Assembly: GCF_001949145.1 (NCBI RefSeq)
Contig: NW_019091491.1
Coordinates: forward strand, 196,986 to 253,276
DNA: 56,291 bases
Direction: 5' to 3'
Origin: Acanthaster planci
Taxonomy: Eukaryota > Echinodermata > Asteroidea > Valvatida > Acanthasteridae
Part shown: positions 39,401 to 49,600 of the stretch, piece by piece
Position numbering within the stretch: the first letter of the stretch is position 1
Layout of the letters: the number at the start of each line of letters is the position of its first letter
Program-made: the position numbers and the translations under genes
Notes under the pieces: generated by a model
Database searches by the model: none
The model's input: the letters and a program-made list of their open reading frames with translations, nothing else
What the model was told of the DNA's origin: nothing

Positions 39401-42400
39401 AGCAGCTGTTGGCCGTTTGGAAATGGGTTGGGGTCAACGAACTTGACTTCCACTTACTCGCAAAGGTCGCAGTCTCTTTGTTCGTGTTAAAGAATAAAAA
39501 TGGGAATTTATCAACCACGCATCAAATCTAGTTTTTCACAGCGGCTGGACAAAGGAAATCTAGTTTTTGAATGGAGGATTGTTACTTCTCTATATAGTGC
39601 AGGCGTCATGACGCGTCAGGGGAGGGATACGCAGAGGAAAAAATCTCAAATGATATTTGATGTTCTGAGACATCAAGATTGTGTAAAGTTGCCGCAACAA
39701 ATTATTTTCTCCCTACAATTAAGCGCTGTTAGTGTTTTTTGTGCGGGCGGTTACATGTTACAAAAAATATCTCAGGTACGCAGGAGATATTACATGTAGT
39801 TATTTACAGCAGCATTGGTGCATAGTTTATCCCATGTAGGCTAACACTTTCTCATATTATGGAGAAAAGAGCATTGATTTTTATGTGCACGGAAAACTTA
39901 GATGTTAAATCAACTTTCCGAAAATTTAGCTCAATATTAACCGTTCAGAAGCTGCATTGTACCAAACGGAATAAATGTGAGGTGCTTGAATGCTCTATGG
40001 ACAAAAGTCTGCTTTGCTGTTTACATAAGGCTAATGGTTTGATTGAATGTCTCTCGAAACGGATATGATCGGTGCGATAGGTCGATATGCGCGATCACCG
40101 GATCTTTATACGTGATTAGTCGATCTTATTTCACGATTTGTCGATAATTGCGCCATCGGCCAATCGTCTTTTTTTGGAATTTACGGTCGCAGGAAAAAGG
40201 CCAGAGCTAAACCTAAGTGCGTAGGCCTGGTGTGATATTAGAAGAGTTGGGAATACAGAATTCATAATAAAATGGCCATTCTTCTCATGAAAAGTATAAA
40301 AAGAAATAGACCATGTGGTAAATTTATTGAGGAGATGGGCTGGTGTGAAAGAGGCATTGACTGATGTTTCCATGCACCTCATGGACCTTCGGTTCAAGTT
40401 TAACCCTCAAGATGATTGAATGATTGACCTTCATCCCATCACTCAAATGTGATAAGGTGACTGGAGGTCAAGCCGTGGACTTCAGGATTTATTGCCCATT
40501 CTTTTTTATGGCCCGTGTAAGTGATTACAGCCAGCATGCCTTGCTCTTCGTCGTTTTCGTGAGATACCGAGCATAACTGTTGGATTGAAAGAAATCTATG
40601 TAAGCATTGAATTAGCGTCTCTTCTCGTGTCCCTTAATTGGAACCGTTCTTGGACCTGGTAAGTACAGTTTGGGAGGGAACCAGTCAATAGGGGGTATAG
40701 TGCATTAAGTGACCCGGTGTCGTCGTGCTTAGGTTATCCCCTTTTGTGTTCAGCAGCTTGACGCATTGGACAGGGCGTGGGAAGGCATGAGAGGGTAATG
40801 GACGACAGCTATCATATGAAGAACACGGGCGACTGATTTTGTACCAGGAAGAATGCTCATATTCAGGAGAAAACTGCTCCATTTCTTTGTGCATTTGCTC
40901 ACTGCAAGGCTTCCAAAACTGCTTTTCAAATCGCCTTTGATAAATCAACAAGGTAGATCTCGAAAAAAAGTCCCAGGAATTATTTTGAGTATCTTGAAGG
41001 TCATTCACTTTTGAATTATTCGGATAAGAAGTCGCCAATCTGGACAGTGTATAACTAAATATGTTAAATTGGATGAGCCTGGACTGATGTGAAGGGTTAT
41101 CTTGGTATATATGGACGTTAATGTTTCAGTGTTTCTGGAAACCTCCCAAGTGGCCTCTTTTCCCGTCGATGATTGAACCGCGAGTCCTTTGATAACCCAG
41201 GCAGCCATCCTTCCACATCCGGGCCAGAAGCTATTGATTTCCCTTTGCCCCCAATTGTCATTTGCTTGAAGATTTTACATTTTCTTCCGGGCTCTAATTG
41301 AGAGAACAAACGGTAACATAATCCACGTTATTGACGCCAGCTGATAATAGACATATAATATCACCCCCAACATGTCGGCTGTTGGATAATTTTCCCGGAT
41401 CTTCTCAATGCGATGATAACAAAGATTCTCGGAGATAAAAACATTAACCCGATCCGTTGATTTGCGAGTATAGAGCTTCACGTTCATGACCGGCGACTGT
41501 GCAACCCGAGACAGCCACAGCATTCAGTATCAGAAATCGAACGTCGCAAAGGGCTCTTTCGTCTGAAAACTCGTCTCGTTTTTGAACAGTCGTGCAATAC
41601 AGTGTAGAGATAAACCACACAGACGACGGCTGTCCTATGTACATGTACAACGGCACTAACTTAATATGGAGCGATTAATGTACAGTCACAGAACTGCTGG
41701 GGAAAATAGATATGTTAATTCTTCCCAGTTATATTATCATTGATTACAAAACTGGATCAAAAGATCAAGGTAACACTTGAGAAAACAAATTATTTACTCG
41801 AGCAAAAATGTGAAACGGTAAAACCGTTCATGTTATGTTTAGATACAAGGACATGCTTTTCCCCGATATTATACTCATAAAGAATGTTCAGTAACATATT
41901 GAATGTTACATTCCACTCAGCTTTGCTTCCTGGAATTGAGCAGGAATTTTTCTATCACCTTATTCAATTTATTCTGGCCATTGTGAAATAGTCCTTCTTT
42001 GTTTTACATAATGCCTGAACTGCGTAGAGGTCAACCTTTTGGGGATTCTTGTCTCATTTCGGATCACACGTTGCTGGACCATTTTTCTTTCAAATTGCTC
42101 TTATCAAATGTTTGACGGCATATTTAATTTGTTCCTTCAAAAGGGCACCTTCCATTTAAGGGTGCGTTGCGTACACAATGTGTTCATTTCACTTTCACGG
42201 ATACAGAAATCGATTCCTTTAACATGCCACATGAGCGCGTTGCGTTCGGCCGTCGGAGCGATTTTGACGGATACGCAACGATTGTCACATTGACGCGCAT
42301 ATGGAAAGACACCCTGATGCTCTCATATAGCGGTGCACGCGCGTACACATGCACTGGAACGAATAATTCAAGTCACAACTCATCAATCAGATAACAGATA

Positions 42401-44199
42401 TTATTAGGATGTTGTGTAATGCCATATAACAGGTTTTGACAGCGTGAATATGCCAATAAAGTGTCAGTATGGAAAACCGCATGTCACGGCATAGTTTGGG
42501 TCCATGGTGAGCAGTGAAAGATTTTACCTTGCGTGTAGTGAAGGAGTTATGCCATACTCACCACACGGAGAAAAAACAGGTTGCATGAAAAAGTCACAGT
42601 TGCAACTTGGCTCAGGTTTAGTGCGGAGGCGGGGCCCCGACTTATTTCAGTCGTTGCAGCTCCCAAAGGCTAAAAAAGTCTGTCAACATGTCTGCATGGT
42701 TACCTTGGAGAGATCTAATTCACACGAACAGCAATAATGTACAGGTACATGTACGCGTGCGGCTCGCGCCAATGTCGAAGACAGGAATTATATACCCATA
42801 GAAGATTAACAGAGGAAACACTTTATTATGACTGGAAACGTGCGCCAGTTGATCCATATTTTTCCCCTCTTAAAATTTAACTAGGCTTTGCGATATGCAC
42901 GTTTTATCTCGTCTCATGCCACAGTTATTAAACTGCTGATATAAGAAGAATATGATAAGCCCAGATGTCATATTTTTGCAACGTATTTGGCATGAAAGCC
43001 TGACACAAGAACACCACAGCATAAGTATTCAACGATCCTGCTCTGAAGTGAAAACCTTAATCAAGAAATGTGATCCAATGTCATCACTGCAATAATTCCA
43101 ACAGTGAGAAATCGAATTCGTATCGAGAGAAGAGTGGTATGCAACCACTTGGTTGCCGTTGCGAATTATTTGTAATAGCTTACGACTAATGAAAATGTTT
43201 GTGACGCCATACACATCATGTAGAAGCTTTGTGTAGCTATCGTGCAGGGCATTATTTTCTGTTCCACCCGGAAATCTCCTTTGTGCATGCCCTGTTGAAC
43301 AAACATTGACCTGCAGTATGGCAGCCATACAAACCTTCTATACCTTGTCTGGTACGGTCTTTGCAGCGTCGTAGACATGGGCAAATAAAGCAACGTGTCA
43401 ACGAGTCCATGAATTTCATAATATCTAGTCTCTATCAGAGCCAAACATTATGTCTGTCTCTCTTGCAGTTACTTCTCATCGCTTCTTTAGTGCTTCAAGT
43501 TCAGTGAAAGATTTAGCAATTTTTTTTTTACATTTCTTTTTGATGTTTCAATAGGATTTGAAGAACAAGAGGCGGGAACTTCTTGCCAAGTGCAAGGAAT
43601 ATCAGCTGCTCTCCAAACAAGCCAAGCTCCAACAAGAACGACATGAGCAAGCTTCTCTGGAGAAAGAGGAGATTGGGTGTCAAGACAGCATGGAAGCCCA
43701 TGACGGACGATGTAACAAAACACCATGCACTGATATGGATACTCCTGACGCCAACGCAAACTTCACCCGTGTAGATAAAGACATTCAAAATGGACAACCA
43801 AAGACTGTCAAAAAACCTGCTTTTTTGCAACTCGATGACCGCCACTCTCCGGCTGGTAATTGTCATGATGCTAGATCGCCAATCGCTGGTTGCCTTCCAT
43901 CACCCACCGTACCCAGACCGCCAAACAGTGCGACCTACATGGGTTGTGACACGCCCATCGCCTCCCCCAACACCATGGATTCTAAACCACCCTCGCCAAC
44001 CACAAACGTCACCATCCCTACCAACACTGTCAAGCTGGGGAAATTTGCTCTGCTGCGGAAGTATCGCAACTCGATGGAGGAAACCTCACAAGTGAGCGTT
44101 ACTAACGTGACCATCGGCGACGTGACGATCGCCATAACGGAGAGTAACACGCCTAAAGGTTTCTTCAGGAAATACGAAGCTGAGTCGGCGTGTTGGTGA
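27380..44199 (+). CDS. CBX (CBX2/4/6/7/8-type, Polycomb): Polycomb-class chromobox protein (canonical PRC1 subunit), five-exon gene model
   Basis: Joining 27380-27436, 28717-28760, 31179-31244, 37325-37379 and 43555-44199 gives 867 nt, 288 codons plus TGA. Reading frame is kept across every junction (phases 0, 2, 2, 0) and all introns are GT-AG. The protein reads as chromodomain (about residues 4-58), AT-hook-like GRP motif (62-70), basic amphipathic helix (76-113), Ser/Thr/Pro-rich linker (about 114-235) and C-terminal Pc box (about 254-279). In this family the chromodomain binds trimethylated H3K27 or H3K9 and the Pc box binds RING1, placing PRC1 on silenced chromatin in the nucleus. HP1 is excluded because there is no chromoshadow domain, and CDYL because there is no crotonase-like domain. 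I cannot tell which vertebrate paralogue is closest; it may be the pre-duplication single-copy gene. Gene span is about 17 kb, with introns of 1280, 2418, 6080 and 6175 bp. Confidence 0.93.
27437..28716 (+). other. Intron 1 (1280 bp)
   Basis: GTGAGT to TTTACAG. AT-rich. It holds a TACATGTACATGTA plus GTAGGCCTAC composite palindrome near 28100-28121 and a TTTGGCGGGC string near 28549 that resembles an E2F site. An open frame at about 28306-28680 has no family resemblance and I treat it as chance. No other gene is seen. Confidence 0.85.
28717..28760 (+). CDS. CBX: Exon 2: chromodomain core strands with cage residues
   Basis: 44 nt encoding GKVEFLVKWKGFPN plus two bases of the next codon. The acceptor is a clear pyrimidine tract ending TTTACAG and the donor is GTATAT. 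VEFLVKWKG is the most recognisable stretch of the chromodomain. W28 is the second cage residue. F31, in KGF, sits at the third cage position, where Polycomb proteins carry Trp and HP1 proteins carry Phe or Tyr. The junction with exon 3 splits an Arg codon. A 44-nt exon at this point matches my recollection of vertebrate CBX gene structure. Confidence 0.93.
29256..29337 (+). repeat. Dispersed 83-bp repeat, copy 2, in intron 2
   Basis: Near-identical to 25668-25750. The minus-strand frame through it stays open from about 29527 to 29207 (106 codons) but starts at TTG and has no domain I recognise. It may be a fragment of a transposon gene. Confidence 0.85.
29701..29770. repeat. Hairpin with 14-bp perfect inner stem
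   Basis: ATTAATTTTGCATC (29714-29727) pairs exactly with GATGCAAAATTAAT (29740-29753) around a 12-nt loop that is itself palindromic (TAATGCATTA). The outer strings TTACGTCAC (29701) and GTGACGTGAC (29761) extend the pairing imperfectly. Lies in intron 2. Confidence 0.85.
31179..31244 (+). CDS. CBX: Exon 3: chromodomain NTWEPE motif and C-terminal helix
   Basis: 66 nt in phase 2 at both ends. It completes Arg34 and then encodes MNTWEPEYNILDPGLILEFEE and two bases of Arg56. NTWEPE and NILDP are chromodomain hallmarks. The Polycomb-type ILDP turn, with L45 as the second half of the hydrophobic clasp, separates it from HP1, which has a polar residue there. LILEFEER is the closing helix. M35 stands where CBX proteins usually have an aromatic or His, and G48 where they usually have Arg. 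Acceptor is TTTGACAG after a T-rich tract; donor is the strong GTAAGT. Confidence 0.93.
31245..37324 (+). other. Intron 3 (6080 bp)
   Basis: Contains a small MITE-like element at 34677-34834 and several TACATGTA palindromes (31637, 33786, 33830, 33860 and 34865 areas). Minus-strand open frames at 32159-32581, 32864-33205 and 33316-33663 show no motif I recognise; their lengths are near what chance gives in a window this size. No gene is claimed. Confidence 0.8.
34677..34834 (+). mobile_element. Small MITE-like element, family B, in intron 3
   Basis: Starts TGACGTAA (34677-34684) and ends TTACGTCA (34827-34834), exact inverted ends 158 bp apart. The interior has a CCGGGGGCACCCGG block and a G-rich 3' part. 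It resembles 2690-2851 in reverse orientation. Confidence 0.55.
37325..37379 (+). CDS. CBX: Exon 4: AT-hook-like RGRP segment
   Basis: 55 nt that complete Arg56 and then encode LAEEYKRGRPGRKPANLK (57-74). This is the AT-hook-like stretch that follows the chromodomain in Polycomb CBX proteins, where YRKRGPKPK is typical. Here R63-G-R-P66 is the canonical GRP core of a DNA minor-groove AT-hook, flanked by basic residues, so direct DNA contact is plausible. The acceptor is preceded by TTTTTTGTTATTTTACAG and the donor is GTAAAA, a weaker match to consensus. The exon ends in phase 0. It is short and easily missed by gene finders; the matching phases and the family motif are what support it. Confidence 0.88.
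37904..38181 (+). repeat. 28-bp minisatellite, about ten copies
   Basis: Unit AAGCAACAAGCTTAAGTCAC followed by TCTGCAGT. Nine full copies (one of 27 bp) and a nearly complete tenth, in tandem, with variants at a few positions (CAAC/CAAG, CTTAAG/CTGAAG, CACT/CGCT). Most copies contain HindIII-like AAGCTT and PstI-like CTGCAG strings. It lies about 520 bp after exon 4. Confidence 0.95.
38352..39032 (+). mobile_element. Foldback (long terminal inverted repeat) element, copy 1, in intron 4
   Basis: The left arm (about 38352-38573) and the right arm (about 38759-39032) are imperfect inverted repeats of more than 200 bp, ending TATAAGTTTTC and, inverted, TACAGGTTTTC. Shared strings include TCACTC(A/G)CCCTAAATGTT. 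A spacer of roughly 185 bp lies between. The possible TA target duplication suggests a Tc1/mariner-like mobiliser, but that is inference. Small open frames inside are by-products of the arms. Since it lies in an intron, the pre-mRNA would carry a long hairpin. Confidence 0.8.
39273..39500 (+). pseudogene. Possible degenerate coding fragment, family unknown
   Basis: A more GC-rich block directly after the foldback element, inside intron 4. One plus-strand frame reads about 57 codons (including YPRVQRMAVDSGIKRKAVGL), meets a TGA near 39447, then continues as LPLTRKGRSLFVRVKE before TAA. The composition looks protein-like, but I do not recognise it. It could be a decayed transposon gene or chance. 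Confidence 0.2.
43555..44199 (+). CDS. CBX: Exon 5: helix, Ser/Thr/Pro linker and C-terminal Pc box
   Basis: 645 nt, phase 0, encoding residues 75-288 and TGA at 44197-44199. The acceptor is a long T-rich tract ending CAATAG. Residues 76-113 (from LKNKRRELL to KEE) are a highly charged probable helix or coiled coil. The middle is rich in Pro, Ser, Thr and Asn and has nine SP or TP dipeptides, as expected for a disordered phosphorylated linker. Near the C-terminus SVTNVTIGDVTIAIT followed by GFF matches the Pc box, the RING1-binding motif of the family (VTDVT...LTVT...GFF). A basic patch, KFALLRKYR (237-245), precedes it. The protein extends nine residues beyond GFF... to a terminal Trp. At 214 residues this exon is longer than in CBX7 and shorter than in CBX2 or CBX4. 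Confidence 0.93.
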   Translation, partial: DLKNKRRELLAKCKEYQLLSKQAKLQQERHEQASLEKEEIGCQDSMEAHDGRCNKTPCTDMDTPDANANFTRVDKDIQNGQPKTVKKPAFLQLDDRHSPAGNCHDARSPIAGCLPSPTVPRPPNSATYMGCDTPIASPNTMDSKPPSPTTNVTIPTNTVKLGKFALLRKYRNSMEETSQVSVTNVTIGDVTIAITESNTPKGFFRKYEAESACW

Positions 44200-45015
44200 A
44201 GAGGCTTGGAATCAGAACAAAAGTGGACTGATTATTGCAGTTTTACTACACGTGGGGTTACTAGAAATGGTGAGTTATTACAGTCACCCCCTTGGATCGC
44301 TATGAAGAGTAGACATTCAACGAGATATTCTTCACAGTGGGATGTAACCGAGGAAGTGTTATCCTAAAGAAAAAGTACAACCAGAAGAGGATGGCATAGC
44401 GTGTGCAAACTCGTCTTGAGATTTAGATGAGAGAGTGACGCAAAATGATGGACAAGACGAAAATATAAGAGGTGACACATGCTAGATGGTTACCAGAGAG
44501 CTCAACTTGGATCATGGGTGGTGCGTGCTTCGATATACCCTGACTGTTTAAAAGCATTGTCAGTTTTCTCTCGAAGAAAAACTTAGCAAACAGCTGTCGT
44601 TAGTTCAGGCGAGAAGAAATCAAAAGAGGGCGAAAAGGGCACAGAATTCCCTGAGGATAACGCGGCTGTCAGATTTTTAGCGCAATATTTGGATCCGAAT
44701 TGTAAGCCTAGATTTACACGTGTTTGACATTGGCAAACAGGTGTTTTTTATTTATTTATAGCTAGAGTGATACTGGCAGCATCGTCAAAAGTTGTGCTCG
44801 TATGCTGCCCAAAGATCCATGCTTAGACTAGCGCCGCGCCAAATCTTGATAGAAATACCTTGCGTTTCGATTTAAAGCCTTTTTCGCGCCTTGTTCGTCA
44901 CCAGCGATGCAGTATTTGTGGTATTTTGTTTTTTATCAAGGTGATTTACGTTTACAAGTGCGTGGGAAAGTTTGAACCGGCTCAATAAAAGGGGAAAATG
45001 ACTCATGCTTGTTTT
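44200..45015 (+). other. Probable 3' UTR with poly(A) signal
   Basis: After the TGA the first clear hexamer AATAAA is at 44984-44989, followed by a T/G-rich stretch (GCTTGTTTTG) about 20 bp later, the normal arrangement of a cleavage site. This gives a 3' UTR of roughly 800 nt. The exact cleavage position is not determined. Confidence 0.55.
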
Positions 45016-46633
45016 GACACGATGAATGAATGGAACCTGTGATCCTCCCTATGCGTCTATGACTGACACTGTACGTGTAGAGTTCACGATATGGCTGTTG
45101 AAAATGTTCACAAATTGGTCCATATAATTTTATGATCTGTAAAAAATGGTATTACATGTAATTCAACATATTTATTCCCCTAGAGCGCCCCCAAACAGAG
45201 ATGTTTCAGAAAAGCCATGTACATTTGTACTGTAAATTTACAGGATGTGCAATGTTATGTTGGAACTGTTCATTTTAGCGACTTTTAACTTGTGAGCTTA
45301 GTTCAGTCAACTAAATGGCTTTAGATGAGGGTTAACAAAAGGCATAACATTTCCTGATGGTTATCCTTGTTGAAAGGTACAGTTATGTGCAGTTATTGTT
45401 TTACCTTTTTCTGTCTCGCTTTTAACCGGAGTAGAAATAAGCCTTGTTTCAAGACTAATATAAATCAGGCAAAGGAGAATTACCATAGTTAAAAGTTAAT
45501 ATGAGTCTGCCTTTGTGAGTCTTAAGTATATTGTCGGTATTATTGCCATATTAAACTATGACCTTTTAGTCAGAACTAGACGTGCAGACACGCGTCCCGC
45601 AGTTATGATAGTAAGTCAAGCCAAATGTCATCTTGTTTTACTAAATCGTGTCTGTTGTCCTTTGAAAAGTACGACGACGAAATTAGAGTTGTATTATTTC
45701 TTGAATATCCTAGATATCACAAGGCACAATTAATAAAAGAGCCAACTCGTGAACAAATTGTATTACATATACCTTGAAAGAAACCTGTTTCATATTTGTA
45801 AGCCGAATAGAAGTACCGCGTAGACCCCAGTAGGTATTGTGTAGCACCCTTCCATTAATTCCGCTTTCCAATACTGTCACGTTTGCAATTAAAGCCCAAG
45901 TCACCCGCTGTGTAATTTGCGCCAGGTGGCGTTTACGGTAAACCGAGATGTGCCCCAAACATAGTTTTCTCTTCGAAAATTTCACCTGGTAATCTGCTTT
46001 GTCATATTCTAACGAGTTTTGGGAGGCTTAGTTTCCTGCAAGGAAGTTGTACAGATCAACACCATCCAGGGTAGCCCTAGAGCCCTTGGAACCGCAAACG
46101 GAAGTGAGAACAATGAAACAATCATTTTTTTTTTCTTTAGTGTAATTATAAATTGAAAGTTTTTCTGATTTGCTAGCCGTTGGAAACCCTCCAGACGATA
46201 TCACATGGTAATACATGTGTTTACCCGCCTCACTTCTATCTATCTTGGACACGTGCCTAGCCTACCGAACATACATTTGACATGGTAAGCTACTTTCGGT
46301 AAGTCTATTCTTGGATCGGCTATGACCGCACCACAGCATTTCCGTCGAGGCAAACAATGAGAACTTCTCTGCTTGTCTCCAAGATTTTCTTTGATTTTTT
46401 TAAGCGTTCTCTCATCGTTTGAAAGTCACTTTTTTGTAAAGAAAGGTATAAACGGTTAGGCCAAGTCCTTTTTCAAAAAAATAATGTAGTGCTTTTGGTG
46501 TATCGTTTTCCCGCGAGGGCAATTTGTTTTAAGTATTCTAATTGTAATAACGACTGCAAAACGGCTATTATTGATTTGAAGGCATGCAGATCTTCACATT
46601 GGACTGTTTAAAAAAATATAACAACTGAAAAAA

Positions 46634-46680
46634 GCTTGATCTCATAATGCATGAAAAAACTTGATCTCGTAATGCATGAC
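46634..46680 (+). repeat. Short tandem duplication
   Basis: CTTGATCTCATAATGCATGA is followed by CTTGATCTCGTAATGCATGA, a two-copy duplication of about 25 bp. Confidence 0.8.
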
Positions 46681-49600
46681 TTTTGTTTCATTTATAAGGC
46701 ATTGCCGTATGTTTCTTGTTTACAATTTGATTGGGTTCTTTATTTTCAATGTCATTTAAAAGATACCCGTGCACCACCGCTACCTTAGAATAGAAATACC
46801 CTACTATTTCCCTGTAGAGTATAAGCTCTCTTATTCAAGAAAGTGTTTTGACAAGATTTAAAGCTATGGATACTTAAAGATATTTCTATGTATGACACAA
46901 ATATGTAAGTAGGTTAAACTCAATGTCAGAGTTGTGAATCCAGTACTCGTTAAATTCTCGAGAGATTACACGATTACTCAAACACGACCAGAACAGAGAA
47001 CACCACGGTTTATTTTCAGGTTTATTCTTGTAAATATAAGCAGATTATATTTTTAAAAACTGGATTTTTGAGAAGTGGAGACTCATGGAGGGCAGCGTAA
47101 GTATTGCTATGGTTCCTCTTTGTTAATTTTCCGAAGGGTAACGTTTGGTTACAACATTTGTAGCCATCATATTTGTCGTGGGGTCTGTCAGGAATGTGTA
47201 CAATCGATATTGCCACATTTTCTCCCACAGAAAGACATTCTAATAAAGTGTCAATATGAAACAGCTGTGTGGTCTTTTGCGACGTGAATGTTCCGTGTGT
47301 TGGCCGTATGCTTCGTGTGTTATGTAGGCAATAGATCAGGATTACAGTGGCACATTGTACCGGTATTATTTTTATAGGGCAAAAGTGAAACAATAAGGGA
47401 AGATTACACCACACTTTCAACCCAGCTAATGCACGGAAGCAAAAGGAGCTTCACCACGTCGAAATTATATTCGATGTGCTGAAATCAGGAAAAACATTAA
47501 AGGTTTATGCAATGTGAAATCTAAATAGCGCAAGGATTGAACACATAGAGTCCATTTGGTGAAATGCGTTACCGGTACGCATCCATTTCCATGTCTTTTG
47601 TGTTGATTTCTTTCGCATCCCCCGTGCATGTATAGTTCAAGTATAAAGAACTGTTAGCATGGTGCAAGTTCAGTATATGTACAGAATGTTGCTCGGAAAA
47701 AGTAGCTGGGTTTGTCACCTTTTTGTGCAGCAATTTTAAGAAAGCTACATAATAATGTGATTATTTGGATGTGAAATGCACTTCGCTTAGGATGCGTAAA
47801 CTGGTGAATTTAACCAGTAGCGTTTCCCAATAACTCACCCTCGTACACCTACCATTTTGATGGTCCCTATATATCAATTAAGTGGAGCCCTCTACACAAA
47901 CATTTAATGTCTTTGTCTGCTAGTACCTGCTATCTACCAGCTTCATTGCGCATTCCGAGGCATTTTGGGTGAAACCGACATCGCGGCTATTGATTCTATA
48001 GCTTTTCTGGACTGAACATGGCCTTCGAAGCGATTAACCCTCTAAGTTATTCAAGGGGTTGTACCATTCTTTTAGCTTCATGAAGACATCACTGTTGACA
48101 GAACGTGCACAGTGCATTTCCCCATGGAGCCAGTGGGATCCACGGTCCACTGCACATAAGAAACCACGCACGTATAAAAGTGCGACATCATTAGTAGTGA
48201 CAGAGGTCTCTTAAATTCTCTCTGGATACTGTAACGCTTGTTACTATCAGTTGGTAGGATGACTTGGGATACCATTTTGTTGCAATCACATGATCGGCGT
48301 ACCATGCCCCGCTTGTAAGTGTAAAGCTGCAGGTCAACACCCTAACACTACAGTTGGTAATGCACATAGGCCTACTTGCCGAACGATATCGCGGTACGCC
48401 CACTATGGAGATGGCGCGAGTCTTAGTACAAACCTCAATCTACGTCTTTTTTGGCAAGAAACCTGTCGGTAAACTATTGCTGACAGTCAGTAAACAGGCG
48501 AAAGAAATAATTCGCAAAGTGTCACACAAATCTCCCGCAACTGATGAAACATGATATACGTAGAGTTGTTACCACCTCAACCACCACCTTAATGAAAATA
48601 AAATGCAATGCAGCATAATGTATATGTTTATTTTTGTTTTAGGGAAACCTGACATAACAGTTCGCTATGTGAGAAAGTTCTATGTGTATTTACAAAACGG
48701 CCTCATACCTTGGCTGCTTTTTGGTCGGAATATAGCAGACATTAACAAAATGGACAGTGGTTTTTTAAAGAAATTTTGCTTTATTACATCGCAAAGGAAC
48801 ATGATTGCGTGCACCTTGAGAGGTTGAGTAACAAAATCACCGCACTAAGCCATTAATTCTCGTGGACGCGTACACACACCTGAGACTGGACTGGACTCAT
48901 TATATTCCCTACCCATGTTGGTTCGTCCTTTTCTTCCCATGGAGCAGTCATCGTACAGGAATATTTCATAGGGCAACATTTTAACCCAAGTTCCTTGCTT
49001 TTTGAATCACTAAAGTTCAGTACAAAATGTCAGAGAACGGTTGACATACGTCACATTGAAAATCCATTTTGATAAACGTTCTTGAACGCAACGACTATCG
49101 AGTAAGGCTACAAAACCTGCAGCTCTCCAAGCTCTGTATTTTCAATCGTTAGTTATTGCGAAATAATGAACAAGCCATACATTTTCCTCCTAAGGCAGAA
49201 CAGTCATTTCCATCTTGGGGGAAATAGTCAGAATTCCCTTGAGAATCCTGATGAATATGGGAAGAATGAGTTACAGGAAGTACTTGTGATCGTCCAAGAT
49301 GGATATAAACCCCACGAGTTACGTTTTCATCAGCTAAGTTTACGTTGAACCATTGAGGGGATTTACATGAAGCCAAATGGGGGAAATAAACCCAGTTTGA
49401 AATCCAGGATATTAAAAAGGAAGTACTTGATAAATATGCAATGCGAATTGCTCGCATAATGAATCATTGTAAACTATGGTTTATACATCCTGCATTTTAT
49501 ATTCGTACAACTTGGGCACTACAAAAGGGCGTCCAGTAAGAGCCCAATAAGTTGGTATTTTCACGTACAGATCGGATGCATGTTACGGCCATTCTGAAAC

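Larger units (their letters stand above)
37380..43554 (+). other. Intron 4 (6175 bp)
   Basis: Holds the 28-bp minisatellite (37904-38181), the foldback element (38352-39032), a degenerate open stretch (39273-39500) and a compositionally more balanced block at about 40430-41660. In that block several minus-strand frames stay open, but none resembles a known protein. The block could hold regulatory sequence; nothing in it can be named from sequence alone. Confidence 0.8.

Noticed and set aside
43528-43866. Minus-strand frames opposite exon 5
   Set aside because: Shadows of the coding exon, whose plus-strand frame is proven by the Pc box.
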